Positions 19,188-29,770 of a stretch of 64,000 bases of DNA are shown one piece after another. The position numbers and the translations under genes were made by a program. The stretch's first letter is position 1. Every line of letters begins with the position of its first letter. Source of the stretch: Methyloversatilis thermotolerans (GTDB lineage Bacteria; Pseudomonadota; Gammaproteobacteria; Burkholderiales; Rhodocyclaceae); NCBI RefSeq assembly GCF_000372885.1, contig NZ_KB889967.1, forward strand, positions 2,927,430-2,991,429, in the 5' to 3' direction. The notes below the pieces were generated by a model. It ran no database searches, was not told the DNA's origin, and saw only the letters and a list, made by a program, of their open reading frames with translations.

Positions 19188-19880
19188 ATGCGTCGCTTTC
19201 TTCGCGCACTGAAATGGCTGCTGGCCGGCCTCGTGCTGCTGGTGCTCGCCTATCAGCTCTGGGTATTCGGCCACCTGCTGTGGTGGACCCGCTTCAATCC
19301 CGGCGAAACGAGCTTCATGTCGCTGCGCCTGCAGGAGCTGCGGGAACGCAGGCCGGACGCGCAGTTGCGCCACACCTGGGTAGCGTACGAAGGCATCTCG
19401 GTGCACCTGAAGCGCGCGGTGGTGGCGGCCGAGGACGACGGCTTCGTCGACCACGAAGGCTTCGACTGGGAAGGCATACAGAAAGCCATGGAAAAGAACC
19501 GCCGCAAGGGCCACGCGGTCGCCGGCGGGTCCACCATCAGCCAGCAACTGGCGAAGAACCTCTTCCTGAGCCCCAGCCGCAGCTATCTGCGCAAGGCGCA
19601 GGAAGCGGCCATCACCTTCATGATGGAAGCGGTGATGGACAAGCGACGCATCCTGGAAATCTATCTGAACGTGGTCGAATGGGGCGACGGCGTATTCGGC
19701 GCCGAAGCCGCGGCGCAGCGCTACTACCGCATACCGGCCGCCCGCCTGGGCCCGGAACAGGCGGCGCGTCTGGCGGTCATGCTGCCCAATCCACGCAAGT
19801 ACGAAAAGACCTTCGGCCCGCGCCTGCAGGCCCATGCCGCCCGTGTCGCGGCTCGCATGCAGTATTCGCAGGTACCCTGA
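19188..19880 (+). CDS. mtgA: Monofunctional biosynthetic peptidoglycan transglycosylase
   Basis: GT51-family enzyme that polymerises lipid II into glycan strands. The 230 aa comprise one N-terminal membrane anchor (about residues 8-28) and the catalytic domain. The domain has VVAAEDDGFVDHEGFDW with the catalytic glutamate, and GGSTISQQLAKNLFL. No transpeptidase domain follows, so it is monofunctional. The ATG at 19188 is 9 bases after the aroE stop; the two are probably co-transcribed. Confidence 0.96.
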   Translation: MRRFLRALKWLLAGLVLLVLAYQLWVFGHLLWWTRFNPGETSFMSLRLQELRERRPDAQLRHTWVAYEGISVHLKRAVVAAEDDGFVDHEGFDWEGIQKAMEKNRRKGHAVAGGSTISQQLAKNLFLSPSRSYLRKAQEAAITFMMEAVMDKRRILEIYLNVVEWGDGVFGAEAAAQRYYRIPAARLGPEQAARLAVMLPNPRKYEKTFGPRLQAHAARVAARMQYSQVP

Positions 19881-19975
19881 GCGCGACCCATCCGCGGACG
19901 GCGCGCGCACTCGCATCGCGGCCAGACGCCGCGCCCGCAACAGCTCGCGACAAACGCGAGCGGAGCCGGGGTTGG

Positions 19976-20823
19976 GTGGGAGCGGGCTTGCCCGCGATTC
20001 AACCTTGAACTAAGCCCGCGGCCGGCATGCGCCGCGTCGCGGCCAAAGGCCGCTCCCACAAGAGCTCGCTCAAAGCGCGAACGGAGCCGGTTGTCAGGCC
20101 CACCAAAGCTCGCCCGGACCGTGAACGAGCCGGGGTTTGGTGGGAGCGGGCTCGCCCGCGATTCAACCTTGAACGAAGCCCGCGGCCGGCATGCGCCGCG
20201 TCGCGGCCAGAGGCCGCTCCCACAAGAACTCGCTCAAACTGCAAACGGAGCCCGGTTTTGTGGGAGCGGGCTTGCCCGTGATTGCAGCCTTGAACGAAGC
20301 CTGCGGCATGCCCACGCCGCATCGCGGCCAAAGGCCGCTCCCACAACAGCCCCGCTCGGACCACAAACGGAGCCGGGGTTGGGTGGGAGCGGGCTTGCCC
20401 GCGATGCAGCCTCAAACAAAGCCTGCGGCACGCATCCGCCGTATCGCGGCCAGAGGCCGCTCCCACAAGAACTCGCTCAAACCGCAAACGGAGCCGGGGT
20501 TGGTGGGAGCGGGCTCGCCCGCGATTCAACCTTGAACGAAGCCCGCGGCCGGCATGCGCCGCGTCGCGGCCAAAGGCCGCTCCCACAAGAACTCGCTCAA
20601 ACCGCAAACGGAGCCCGGTTTTGTGGGAGCGGGCTTGCCCGCGATTGCAGCTTTGAACGAAGCCCGCGGCCGGCATGCGCCGTATCGCGGCCAGAGGCCG
20701 CTCCCACAAGAACTCGCTCAAACCGCAAACGGAGCCCGGTTTTGTGGGAGCGGGCTTGCCCGCGATTCAACCTTGAACAAAGCCCGCGGCCGGCATGCAC
20801 CGCATCGCGGCCAGAGGCCGCTG
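19976..20823. repeat. Tandem array of seven ~120-bp REP/BIME-like units
   Basis: Units begin at 19976, 20140, 20260, 20383, 20503, 20623 and 20744 with GTGGGAGCGGGCTTGCCCGC or a close variant. Each unit contains a forward REP (hairpin GCGGGC-TT-GCCCGC), a ~45-bp middle, and an inverted partner (hairpin GCGGCC-AAA-GGCCGC) ending CGCTCCCAC. A ~35-bp linker rich in CTCGCTCAAACCGCAAACGG follows. Five of six periods are 120-123 bp; the first is 164. The last unit is truncated right at the 3' end of the allophanate hydrolase gene. It fills the gap between mtgA and that gene, where it could act as a convergent 3' barrier or gyrase/IHF site. No RAYT transposase is in the window. Confidence 0.93.
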
Positions 20824-20837
20824 ACGCAGCCGCGCGC

Positions 20838-22646
20838 TCAGCCCGGCTGCGCAGCCAGCCACGCGCGCCAGCCACCGAAGGCGGTGATGTCCTCGCCGCC
20901 CGCGACGCCAGCGGCTTCGCAGATGAAGCCACATACCTCGCTGCCATCGGCCAGTTTCACCTTGCCTATGCCCAGTGGCGACGGAATGCCGGCGACGAAG
21001 CTGCCGAAGTGCTCCATCGGCAGCTCCCACACCTCCATATCGATCGCCGCGCCGCCTTCGGTCACGCGCACCATGCCGGGCCGGCGCGGCGGACCGCCTG
21101 CCAGCGCGTAGAAGCGGTACTCGGGCGCCGAGCGCACGCTGGCCACCAGCCGGCCACCGCGCGCGGTGAGCTGCGGATTCAGCGGCAGGCCGGACAGATG
21201 GGCGCCGCACACGGCCACGCGTATCGTGCCCGCCTGATAGCGCTCGACCGGCAGGCGCCCGGCCACCAGCGGCTGGCCGGTCGCCCCCATGGGCAAGCCC
21301 GCCTCGACCTGCCAGCGCGCACCCAGTTCCAGCAACGGCAGATCCTGGTGCGCCGGCGCGAACAGCGTGATGCCGAAGGGCAGGCCGTCGCCGCGCTGCG
21401 CCGACGGCAGCGCCACTGCCGCGTAATCCAGCAGATTCATGAAGTTGGTGTAGTAGCCGAGGTCGGTATTGATGCGCACCGGGTCCGCCTCGACTTCGGC
21501 AATGGTCGGATGCCGTCCCGCGGTCGGCGTGACGACGACATCCACCTCGCGCCAGACCGCGTCGCAGCGCCGCTTCAGCGCCTGCAACCGGTAAGCGGCA
21601 TCGAACGCGTCCACCGCCGTGGCGCGCGCGCCGCCCAGCGTGATGTCGCGCGTGACCGGGAACAGCGAATCCGGCTGTCGTTCGATGAAATCGCGGATCG
21701 CGTGATAACGCTCGGCCACCCAGGGTCCGCCGTACAGCAGCCGCGCGGTTTCCAGGAAGGGGGCGAAATCCAGCGTGACCGGTGTGCCGCCCAGCGCGAT
21801 CAAGCGCTGGACCGCTGCGTCGAACAGCGCAGGATTTTCGCCATCGCCGAAGAATTCGAGCTGGTCGCGCGCCGGCACGCCGAAGCGGAAGCCGGTCTGC
21901 GCGTCGAACAGCCGACCGTGCGGCAGCAGGGCGCGGCTGTAGGCGTCGGCGTCATCGACCGCGTGCGCGACGGCGAACACGCTGGCCGCGTCGGCCGCGG
22001 TGAGCGCGAAGATGGACACCGAATCCAGCGAACGGCAGGCCGGCACCACACCGCGGGCGGACAAGGTGCCGCAGCTGGGCTTGAGGCCCACCAGATTGTT
22101 GAAGGCCGCTGGCACGCGACCGGAGCCGGCGGTATCGGTGCCGAGCGAAAAGCTCACCTGGCCGTCGGCTACCGTCACCGCCGAGCCGGAACTGGAACCG
22201 CCCGAAATGTACTCGGGCCGGAACGCGTTGCGGCAGGCGCCATGCGGCGAACGCGTGCCATTGAGTCCGGTGGCGAACTGGTCGAGCTGGGTCTTGCCGA
22301 GCGGAATGGCGCCGGCCGCGATCAGCCGCTCGACCACGAAGGCATTCCGTTGCGGCGCATAGGCGTAATCAGGGCAGCCGGCAGTGGTCGGCAGGCCGGC
22401 CACGTCGATATTGTCCTTCACCGCAAACGGCACGCCGTACAGCGGCAGATCCGCCGGATCACGCGCGTCGAGCGCCGCCGCCATGGCCAGCAGGCGATCG
22501 CGCGGCATCAGGCTGATCCAGGCGTTCAATGCGTCGGCCGACGCCCGTTCGTGCAGCCGGGCGAACAGTTGCGAGGGCTTCAGTCCGGCACGGTAGGCGG
22601 CGGACAGCGAGGCGAGATCCAGGCTCGCGGGCAGCAGATCGGTCAT
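20838..22646 (-). CDS. atzF: Allophanate hydrolase
   Basis: Amidase-signature enzyme that splits allophanate to ammonia and CO2, the last step after urea or guanidine carboxylation. The 602 aa comprise an N-terminal amidase domain (about 1-440) and a C-terminal domain from about 470. The catalytic Ser-cisSer-Lys triad is visible: Lys in GVPFAVKDNID, the serines in SGGSSSGSAVTV and GTDTAGSGRVPAA. The start at 22646 follows the carboxylase stop by one base with GGAG nine bases upstream; an ATG at 22655 is an alternative. Confidence 0.94.
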   Translation of the reverse strand: MTDLLPASLDLASLSAAYRAGLKPSQLFARLHERASADALNAWISLMPRDRLLAMAAALDARDPADLPLYGVPFAVKDNIDVAGLPTTAGCPDYAYAPQRNAFVVERLIAAGAIPLGKTQLDQFATGLNGTRSPHGACRNAFRPEYISGGSSSGSAVTVADGQVSFSLGTDTAGSGRVPAAFNNLVGLKPSCGTLSARGVVPACRSLDSVSIFALTAADAASVFAVAHAVDDADAYSRALLPHGRLFDAQTGFRFGVPARDQLEFFGDGENPALFDAAVQRLIALGGTPVTLDFAPFLETARLLYGGPWVAERYHAIRDFIERQPDSLFPVTRDITLGGARATAVDAFDAAYRLQALKRRCDAVWREVDVVVTPTAGRHPTIAEVEADPVRINTDLGYYTNFMNLLDYAAVALPSAQRGDGLPFGITLFAPAHQDLPLLELGARWQVEAGLPMGATGQPLVAGRLPVERYQAGTIRVAVCGAHLSGLPLNPQLTARGGRLVASVRSAPEYRFYALAGGPPRRPGMVRVTEGGAAIDMEVWELPMEHFGSFVAGIPSPLGIGKVKLADGSEVCGFICEAAGVAGGEDITAFGGWRAWLAAQPG

Positions 22647-22647
22647 G

Positions 22648-25600
22648 TCATTCATCTCCGTGAGCCCTGAACACCAGCAGGTCCTGACCGGCAGCCACCG
22701 GTGTGGCGGCACGGCAGAACACCTGCAGCACCTCGCCATCGGCCGGCGCCACGACCGCGAATTCCATCTTCATCGATTCGATGATGACCAGCGTGTCGCC
22801 CGCCTGCACGCGGCTGCCGGCGTCCACCATCACCTTCCACACATTGCCCGGCACATGGCCCGCGATGAGCTGCGCGCCGTCCGGCAGGTCGATTTCGCTG
22901 TCGGGTGCCGCGGCCGCGATATCGGCTTCGTCGATGTATTCGGCCTGGCCGGCGGCCTTCCAGCGCTCGCGCTCGGCATCGAAAGCGGCCTGCTGGCGCT
23001 GCTTGAACGCCGCGATGTCATCCGCGTTGTCCGCCAGGAAGCGGCGGTAGTCGGCGAGACGGAAGCGGCCTTCCTCGATGCGCAGACTCGCGCGTCCGGC
23101 CAGGAAGTCGCGCCGCAGTTGCAGCAGCTCCTGTTCGCCGACCGGCGTGAAGCGCACGCGATCGAAGAAGCGCAGCAGCCAGGGCCGTTCGAATTCGCGC
23201 GTGCGCCGCCAGCGGTTCCACATCTGCACGGTGCGGCCGACGAACTGATAGCCGCCCGGCCCTTCCATGCCATAGACGCACATGTAGGCGCCGCCGATGC
23301 CGACTGCGTTTTCCGGCGTCCAGGTGCGCGCCGGATTGTATTTGGTGGTGACCAGGCGATGGCGCGGATCGACCGGCGTGGCCACCGGAGCGCCAAGATA
23401 GACATCGCCCAGTCCAAGCACCAGATAGCTGGCGCCGAACACGATGTCATGCACTGCCTCGATCGAATCCAGTCCGTTGATGCGCCGTATGAACTCGATA
23501 TTGGACGGGCACCAGGGCGCATCCTTGCGCACCGACTGCATGTACTTGTCTATCGCCAGCCGCGTCGCCGGATCGTCCCAGGACAGCGGCAGCCACACGG
23601 TACGGCTGGGCACCTCCATGTCATCCACCGGCGGCAACAGCGCCTCCGCCGCCTGCAAGGTCGCGAGCAGCGCGGCCGGGTCGGTGCGACGCGGATCGAA
23701 ATGCAGTTGCAGCGAACGGATGCCCGGCGTGAGATCGACGATGCCGGGCTGGGGATGCGCTTTCAGCCAGTCCATCAGCGCCTGCACGCGGAAGCGCAGC
23801 TCGATGTCCAGCACCAGCGGTCCATACTCCACCAGAAGATAGGCGTCGCCCGCCTGGCGATATACGACGCGCGGCCGCTCGCCCTGCGCCGGCAATTCGC
23901 CCAGAACCGGGCTTGCGCGTGCGCCGTCATCGGGTCGTGCGGCCCAGTCCAGCGCACCGCCGCCAGCGAGGACGGCATCCAGCGCCGCCAGCCTGTGCGC
24001 GGCGGTCGCGCGCAGCACCGGCACGAAACGCACGCGGTCGCCGGGACGCAACTGACCCAGCTTCCACAACTCGGCCTGCACCACCACGGCCGGACAGACG
24101 AAGCCGCCCAGGCTGGGCCCGTCCGGACCGAGGATGACCGGCATGTCGCCGGTGAAATCGATGGCGCCTATGGCATAGGCGTTGTCGTGGATATTGGACG
24201 GATGCAGGCCCGCTTCGCCACCATCGCTGCGCGCCCACTGCGGACGCGGGCCGATCAGCCGCACCCCGGTTCGACTCGAGTTGTAATGCACCTCCCAGTC
24301 GGTGGCGAAGAAAGTGTCGATGTCGGCGTCGGTGAAGAAGTCGGACGCGCCATGCGGACCGTACATGACGGCGATGTCCCAGCGATGGCCGAATGCCGGC
24401 GCATGGTATGCCGGCGCGGCGGGCAGTGCGGTGGCCGGCTCGATGTGCAGCACGTCGCCGGGGCGCAGTGTGCGGCCGCCATGCCCGCCGAACTGGCCGA
24501 GCGTGAACGTGGACCGGCTGCCCATATAGTCCGGCACGTCGATGCCGCCGGCGATGGCGAGATAGCTGCGCACACCGGCATCGAGCGGTGCGCCGACCTT
24601 GAGCACCGCCCCGGCCGACACGCGGTGCGCGCACCAGAAGGCCAACGGCTTGCCATCCAGCGTGGCACCGGTCTGCGCGCCGGTAAGCGCGATCACCGCA
24701 TCGCAGTTGAAGCGCAGACTGGGGCCGGCCATGGTGCATTCCAGCCCGGCCGTGCCTTCGGGATTGCCGACCAGGCGATTGGCGGCACGCAGCGACAGAT
24801 CGTCCATCGGGCCGGATGGCGGCACGCCGACGTCCCAGTAACCGACACGCCCCGGCCAGTCCTGCACCGTGGTCTGCACGCCGGCCTCCAGCACCTCCAC
24901 GGTGTGCGGCACATAGCGGAAGCGGTTCAGGTAATGCGTGGTCTGCAGCCCGGCGCGGAACACATCGCCATCGAGTATCTGCCGCAGATAGGCGAGATTG
25001 GTTTCGATGCCGTGCACGCGCGTGCGATCGAGCGCGGCGATCAGCGCGTCGATGGCGGCCACCCGGTCGTCGGCGCGCACGATGATCTTGGCCACCATGG
25101 GATCGTAGTAGGGCGGCACTTCGGAGCCGGCGCTCACCGCGGTTTCGATGCGCACCCCGGGCGGGAACACCAGCTCGGTCAGCAGGCCGGACGAGGGCTG
25201 AAAGTTGCGCGCCGGATCCTCGGCATACAGCCGCACCTGTATCGACGCGCCTCGCGGCGCGGGGGCTGCGGCCGGCAGCGCAAGGTCACCGGATGCCAGC
25301 GTCACCATCCATTCCACCAGGTCCAGACCGGTCACTTCCTCGGTCACGCCATGCTCGACCTGCAGCCGGGTATTCACCTCCAGGAAGTAGAACTCGCCGG
25401 TCGGCGCATCCATGACGAATTCCACCGTACCGGCCGAGCGGTAGGCGACCGACTGCATCAGGCGCAACGCGGTATCGGCCAGCCCCTGGCGCTGCGCCTC
25501 GCTCAGTCCGGGCGCCGGCGTCTCCTCGATCACCTTCTGGTTGCGACGCTGCACCGAACAGTCGCGCTCGCCCAGCGCCAGCACATGGCCCTGTCCGTCA

Positions 25601-26241
25601 CCGAACACCTGCACCTCGATATGGCGAGCCGCCTCGACGAACTTCTCGAGATAGATGCCGGCTTCCTTGAAATTGGCGCGCGCCAGCCGGTCCACCGAGG
25701 CATATGCCTCGTCCAGCTCGCCTTCGCCGCGTATCAGCCGCATGCCTATGCCACCGCCGCCCGCGGTGCTCTTCAGCATGACCGGATAGCCGATGCGCGC
25801 CGCCTCGCTGCGCGCGTGTGCCGCATCGGCCAGCAGTCCGCTGCCGGGCAGCAGCGGTACGCCGGCCTGCATGGCGAGATCGCGTGCCGTGTGCTTGAGG
25901 CCGAAGGCGCGCATCTGCGCCGGCGTCGGACCGATGAAGGCGATGCCGGCCGCCTCGCACGCCTCCGCAAAATCAGGGTTCTCGGACAGGAAGCCATAGC
26001 CGGGATGTATGGCCTGGGCGCCGGTGCCGCGCGCCGCCTCGAGGATGCGCTCGCCGCGCAGATAGCTGTCGGCGGCGGGCGCAGGACCGATGCACACCGC
26101 CTCGTCGGCCAGGCTCACATGCAGCGAATCGACATCCGCCTCGGAGTACACCGCGACCGACCGGATGCCCAGCCTGCGCAGCGTGCGGATGACCCGGCAG
26201 GCGATGGCGCCGCGATTGGCGATGAGGACTTTGCTGAACAT
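22648..26241 (-). CDS. Biotin-dependent urea/guanidine carboxylase
   Basis: 1197-aa multidomain ATP- and biotin-dependent carboxylase. Order: biotin carboxylase (1 to ~450; [20 protein letters not shown] and [13 protein letters not shown]), carboxyltransferase built from AHS2/KipA- and AHS1/KipI-like modules (~460-1000), and a C-terminal biotinyl domain with the biotin lysine in IIESMKMEF (~1160). It is annotated classically as urea carboxylase. The adjacent pair of DUF1989 genes is the hallmark of operons whose enzyme is now known to carboxylate guanidine. Deciding between them needs the substrate-pocket residues, which I could not verify. Confidence 0.9.
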   Translation of the reverse strand: MFSKVLIANRGAIACRVIRTLRRLGIRSVAVYSEADVDSLHVSLADEAVCIGPAPAADSYLRGERILEAARGTGAQAIHPGYGFLSENPDFAEACEAAGIAFIGPTPAQMRAFGLKHTARDLAMQAGVPLLPGSGLLADAAHARSEAARIGYPVMLKSTAGGGGIGMRLIRGEGELDEAYASVDRLARANFKEAGIYLEKFVEAARHIEVQVFGDGQGHVLALGERDCSVQRRNQKVIEETPAPGLSEAQRQGLADTALRLMQSVAYRSAGTVEFVMDAPTGEFYFLEVNTRLQVEHGVTEEVTGLDLVEWMVTLASGDLALPAAAPAPRGASIQVRLYAEDPARNFQPSSGLLTELVFPPGVRIETAVSAGSEVPPYYDPMVAKIIVRADDRVAAIDALIAALDRTRVHGIETNLAYLRQILDGDVFRAGLQTTHYLNRFRYVPHTVEVLEAGVQTTVQDWPGRVGYWDVGVPPSGPMDDLSLRAANRLVGNPEGTAGLECTMAGPSLRFNCDAVIALTGAQTGATLDGKPLAFWCAHRVSAGAVLKVGAPLDAGVRSYLAIAGGIDVPDYMGSRSTFTLGQFGGHGGRTLRPGDVLHIEPATALPAAPAYHAPAFGHRWDIAVMYGPHGASDFFTDADIDTFFATDWEVHYNSSRTGVRLIGPRPQWARSDGGEAGLHPSNIHDNAYAIGAIDFTGDMPVILGPDGPSLGGFVCPAVVVQAELWKLGQLRPGDRVRFVPVLRATAAHRLAALDAVLAGGGALDWAARPDDGARASPVLGELPAQGERPRVVYRQAGDAYLLVEYGPLVLDIELRFRVQALMDWLKAHPQPGIVDLTPGIRSLQLHFDPRRTDPAALLATLQAAEALLPPVDDMEVPSRTVWLPLSWDDPATRLAIDKYMQSVRKDAPWCPSNIEFIRRINGLDSIEAVHDIVFGASYLVLGLGDVYLGAPVATPVDPRHRLVTTKYNPARTWTPENAVGIGGAYMCVYGMEGPGGYQFVGRTVQMWNRWRRTREFERPWLLRFFDRVRFTPVGEQELLQLRRDFLAGRASLRIEEGRFRLADYRRFLADNADDIAAFKQRQQAAFDAERERWKAAGQAEYIDEADIAAAAPDSEIDLPDGAQLIAGHVPGNVWKVMVDAGSRVQAGDTLVIIESMKMEFAVVAPADGEVLQVFCRAATPVAAGQDLLVFRAHGDE

Positions 26242-26340
26242 GATGCGTGTCTCGCGAAAGCTGCGGGTCGTCCCGCGAGGTCGGTCTGTCCATCCGGGTC
26301 GTCCCGGAGGCCGGCGGCGCCGGACGGTGTGCGACGCGCT

Positions 26341-27009
26341 TCAGTCCCAGATCAGGATGCGCACCGGCGTCGGGTTGTAGGCGTTGCACGGATTGTTCAG
26401 TTGCGGGCAGTTCGACAGCAGGCCGTACAGATCCATCTCGGCGCGCATCTCGACATACTTGCCCGGCGCCGACACGCCATCGGCGAAGGTGAGTTCGCCC
26501 TGCGCGGTCACCGGCACATTCATGAAGAAATTGATGTTGGGCACCAGGTCGGCCTTGCTCAGCCCGCTGTCGGAATGCTGGATGGCATGCAGATAGTTGT
26601 CGCGACAACTGTGCATGAACTTCTTCGCCAGTGCGTAGCGCACGGTATTGCTTTCGGCGGCGCAGGCGCCGCCGAGCGTATCGTGCCGGCCGCAGGTGTC
26701 GGCAACGATGGTGAGCATGGGGCGACCCGCGTTCGAATACAGCACGCTGCCGGTGGTGAGATAGATGCCCCCCTGTTGCAGCATGGTGTCGGTCGCGCTG
26801 TAGTGCTCGTCGGTATCGTGCCGGTTGTAGAAGATGACGTCGGCGGCCTGGTTGCCTTCGACATCGACGATGCGCAAGGTCTGGCCCTTGCGGATTTCCC
26901 ACAGCAGCGGCTCGCCCGCCGGCTGCACACGGTCGAAGACCGCGTGTGCCGGGTCGAGCGTACTTTCGCGGATGCGGATGGCGGCGGCGGATGCTTGATC
27001 GATGCTCAT
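26341..27009 (-). CDS. DUF1989 protein, carboxyguanidine deiminase subunit-like (urea carboxylase-associated protein 2)
   Basis: 222-aa soluble protein of the DUF1989 family. Such pairs next to urea-type carboxylases were long called urea carboxylase-associated proteins and have been characterised as the two subunits of carboxyguanidine deiminase (CgdAB), which turns carboxyguanidine into allophanate. Family-typical segments are [20 protein letters not shown], a Cys/His-rich [14 protein letters not shown] and [13 protein letters not shown]. The gene lies 10 bases downstream of its partner and ~100 bases upstream of the carboxylase. Confidence 0.85.
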   Translation of the reverse strand: MSIDQASAAAIRIRESTLDPAHAVFDRVQPAGEPLLWEIRKGQTLRIVDVEGNQAADVIFYNRHDTDEHYSATDTMLQQGGIYLTTGSVLYSNAGRPMLTIVADTCGRHDTLGGACAAESNTVRYALAKKFMHSCRDNYLHAIQHSDSGLSKADLVPNINFFMNVPVTAQGELTFADGVSAPGKYVEMRAEMDLYGLLSNCPQLNNPCNAYNPTPVRILIWD

Positions 27010-27019
27010 CGCGATGTCC

Positions 27020-27832
27020 TCAGGCCAGATACATCATGTCGGTGTTGTGCAGCGCGCGCGCATTCTCCGGCCGGAAACGACGGCAGAAGTCGTCCGCGGC
27101 GGCCGGACCGGAGCGCCACAGCGCGACCCCGACCTTCTTCGGCGCATAGGTCGTCGCCGGGTCGAGCGGGTGCGGTGCGGTGCTGATGGCGACGATCACG
27201 TCCATGTCGAAGCGCAGGTCCACCCAGGCGCCAGCCGGGCAGTGCGATGGATCGAAACGGAAGCGGCCTTCGTCGTCCACCTCGACGCGGGTGAAGAAAT
27301 TGACCGGCGCCACCAGGTCGCGCGCGCGCAGACCGTACTTGCCGATCTCGATCAGCAGGCCTTCGCGGCCGGCGCGATACATGCCGTTGCGCGCCTCCTG
27401 GTAGCGCCGCTCACCATACTTGGCCGCCATGCGCTGCGCGTCCAGCAACAGGCCCAGCGGATCGTGCCAGCCCAGCGCATCGCCGGTGATGGACGCCATG
27501 GCTCGCCCCATGTCGCTCATCAGCACGTGGCCGCGCGTGTAGTGCGCGGTGTGCTGCGCCTTCAGCGAATCCGGCATGTTGTAGCGCTCGAGCTTCTCCT
27601 GCGCCGAGTACAGCACCATGCTCAGGTTGGCACCTGCTTCAAGCGCGGTCATGCGCAGCGTGGTGCCGCGCGGCAGCCGCCAGGACCAGTGCGCGCCGCC
27701 GGGCAGCAGCTCGGAAAACAGCACGGCGCGATCGGCCAGGTCGGGGGCGAAACGCCGCCAGTGGTCGAACACGTCCACCGGCTGCTCGGCCGGCGGATCG
27801 GCGGGGGCAAGGCTGTCCGGGGTAAGGCTCAT
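27020..27832 (-). CDS. DUF1989 protein, carboxyguanidine deiminase subunit-like (urea carboxylase-associated protein 1)
   Basis: 270-aa second DUF1989 protein, distantly similar to the gene downstream (both have an N-F-F motif followed by a Pro/Gly-containing beta segment). The start at 27832 is supported by AAGGAG five bases upstream. It is the probable heteromeric partner in carboxyguanidine deamination. The pair sits between the NikR-like regulator and the carboxylase. Confidence 0.85.
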   Translation of the reverse strand: MSLTPDSLAPADPPAEQPVDVFDHWRRFAPDLADRAVLFSELLPGGAHWSWRLPRGTTLRMTALEAGANLSMVLYSAQEKLERYNMPDSLKAQHTAHYTRGHVLMSDMGRAMASITGDALGWHDPLGLLLDAQRMAAKYGERRYQEARNGMYRAGREGLLIEIGKYGLRARDLVAPVNFFTRVEVDDEGRFRFDPSHCPAGAWVDLRFDMDVIVAISTAPHPLDPATTYAPKKVGVALWRSGPAAADDFCRRFRPENARALHNTDMMYLA

Positions 27833-27848
27833 TGCAGCTCCTTCGTCG

Positions 27849-28340
27849 TCACGGTGCATCGTCGGTCGCCGCATGCAGCGGCGGGATGACCGCCGCCAGC
27901 AACTGCAGCCGGCCGGTGCGCACGCCGCGCTGCGCGATCATTTCGTCGGCGATGTCCTGCAGCAGATTGGCCGGACCCTGCACCAGTATCACTTCCATCA
28001 TCTGGTCATGCGTGAGGTGAACATGCAGCGAACTGATCACCTCATCGATGTGCTGGTACTGCAGGTCGGCCAGCTTCTTCTGCAGGCCGCGCGTCAGGCG
28101 GTCGTACAGCAGCGTGATGGTACCCACCATCACGTCGTTGCCCAGCCGCCGCTTGTGTTCGGCAAGCTGGTAGGTGACCATTTCGCCGATCGCCTGCGAG
28201 CGGCTGTCATAGCCGCGGCTGGCGACCATGAGGTCCAGCTCGTCGAGCAGTTGCGGCGGCAGCGACATGCTGATGCGGCTGACCGGCGTGCTGCCGGCAT
28301 CCTGCCGCGACCTGCCTGGAGTGCGGGCCTTGTCGTTCAT
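27849..28340 (-). CDS. NikR-like ribbon-helix-helix regulator with altered metal site
   Basis: 163-aa regulator with an N-terminal ribbon-helix-helix domain (SRISMSLPPQLLDELD, about residues 21-60) and a C-terminal ACT-like domain as in NikR. Aligned gap-free to the NikR core, His106 and His108 of LHVHLTHDQ match two Ni ligands. The first ligand position is Tyr95 instead of His, and the cysteine ligand position is Met114. Hence it probably does not bind square-planar nickel as NikR does. The gene is embedded in a nickel-independent urea/guanidine pathway and likely controls it. Confidence 0.85.
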   Translation of the reverse strand: MNDKARTPGRSRQDAGSTPVSRISMSLPPQLLDELDLMVASRGYDSRSQAIGEMVTYQLAEHKRRLGNDVMVGTITLLYDRLTRGLQKKLADLQYQHIDEVISSLHVHLTHDQMMEVILVQGPANLLQDIADEMIAQRGVRTGRLQLLAAVIPPLHAATDDAP

Positions 28341-28359
28341 GTTCCTGTGCGTGACGTGG

Positions 28360-29736
28360 TCAGAACATGTAACTGTAGCGCTCGACTTCCCACTTGCTCA
28401 CCGACAGGTGATAGGCCTCCCATTCCTCGCTCTTGTAGCGGATGAATTCGTCGCGCAGACCGGCACCGAGCACCTTCTCGACCAGCGGGTCGGCGGCGAA
28501 GGCGGCGACCGCCTCCTGCAGCGTCTGCGGCAGGAACTCGATGCCGCGCGCGCGGCGTTCCTCCTCGCTGATGGCATACAGGTTGTCCTCGTTCGGACGG
28601 CCCGGGTCCAGCCCCTCGCGTATGCCTTCCAGGCCGGCTGCCAGCACCAGCGTCGCGGCGAGATAGGGATTGACCGCGCCATCGGCATTGCGCGATTCGC
28701 AGCGCCCGCCGCCGGCCGGCACGCGGACCGAATTGGTCCGGTTGTTGGAACCCCAGGAGTTGAACACCGGCGCCCACGAGAAGTAACTCATGGCGCCGCG
28801 CCGCACCAGCCGCTTGTAGCTGTTGACCGTGGGGGCGAACACCGCGCACAGCGCACGGCCATGCTTCAGGATGCCGGCGATGAACTGGTAGCCCAGCGGG
28901 GTGAGGCCGATGCCGTGCGGGTCTTCCTTCGGGTCGCAGGCGAACAGGTTGGCGCCGCTCTTCAGGTCGTACAGCGACATGTTGAAGTGCGCGCCATTGC
29001 CGGTCTTGTCGGCGAAGGGCTTGGGCATCATGGTGGCGAGCAGGCCCTGCTCGCGCGCATAGTGCTTGGCCATGAAGCGGAAAAAGGTGAGCCGGTCGCA
29101 GGTGGTGATCGCATCGGCGTACTGGAAGTCGAATTCGAACTGGCCATTGGCATCTTCGTGATCGAAGGAATACAGATCCCAGCCCAGGCCGTTGATGGCG
29201 CTGGCCATCTTGTCCAGCCACTCGAAATTGTTGGTGAATCCGCGCACGTCGTAGCACGGCTTCACCAGCTTGTCCTCGGGGTCGGGCACGCTCAGCGCGC
29301 CGTCCTCACCCTGCTTGAGCAGATAGATTTCGCATTCGATGCCCAGATTCATGCCGAAGCCCATCTTCGCCGCCTCGGCGAGCTGGTTCTGCAGCGCGAC
29401 CCGCGTATTCAGCGGATAGGGCTTGCCCTGGAAATGGTTGTCGGACGGAATCCACGCGATCTTCGGTTCCCACGGAAGCTGGATCAGGCGCGAGAAATCC
29501 GGGATGGAGGTCAGTTCGTCCTCGTTCGGTGCCTGGCCAAGGCCATCCAGCGCGTAGCCGGTGTAGCGCTCGGAACCCTTTGCCATGTGGCCGACATGGC
29601 TGATCGGCACCACCTTGGCCTTGGGCACGCCGTGGATGTCCACATAGGCACCTATGCAGTATTTGACGCCGCGGGCTTCGAGATCGGCCTGCAGCGCGGC
29701 GATGTCGGTCGTCGTGTGATCGGTGGGAGTGCTCAT
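28360..29736 (-). CDS. glnT: Type III glutamine synthetase-like ligase (GlnT family)
   Basis: 458-aa glutamate-amine ligase fold. Metal and substrate motifs of the family are recognisable: [38 protein letters not shown] and [10 protein letters not shown]. It is shorter than housekeeping GlnA (~470 aa), lacks the adenylylation-loop signature, and ends [17 protein letters not shown] as in GlnT/GlnIII-like proteins. In this cluster it may capture the ammonia released by allophanate hydrolase, or ligate an amine such as methylamine to glutamate; the amine specificity cannot be read from the sequence. Confidence 0.85.
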   Translation of the reverse strand: MSTPTDHTTTDIAALQADLEARGVKYCIGAYVDIHGVPKAKVVPISHVGHMAKGSERYTGYALDGLGQAPNEDELTSIPDFSRLIQLPWEPKIAWIPSDNHFQGKPYPLNTRVALQNQLAEAAKMGFGMNLGIECEIYLLKQGEDGALSVPDPEDKLVKPCYDVRGFTNNFEWLDKMASAINGLGWDLYSFDHEDANGQFEFDFQYADAITTCDRLTFFRFMAKHYAREQGLLATMMPKPFADKTGNGAHFNMSLYDLKSGANLFACDPKEDPHGIGLTPLGYQFIAGILKHGRALCAVFAPTVNSYKRLVRRGAMSYFSWAPVFNSWGSNNRTNSVRVPAGGGRCESRNADGAVNPYLAATLVLAAGLEGIREGLDPGRPNEDNLYAISEEERRARGIEFLPQTLQEAVAAFAADPLVEKVLGAGLRDEFIRYKSEEWEAYHLSVSKWEVERYSYMF

Positions 29737-29770
29737 GACTGTCCTCGTGGGTGTCGTTGTGAAGGCCGCG

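Noticed and set aside
19976-20823. CRISPR-like appearance of the regular repeats
   Set aside because: The segments between the palindromes are themselves repeated and nearly identical, periods are ~120 bp, and no cas genes are nearby.
20091-22670. Very long rightward open frame across the REP array and atzF
   Set aside because: It is antisense to a clearly conserved enzyme and enters the repeats; long antisense frames are expected at this GC content.
22645-27186. 1513-codon rightward open frame opposite the carboxylase genes
   Set aside because: Antisense to the carboxylase and DUF1989 genes, Arg/His/Ala-rich low-complexity translation, no domain recognised.
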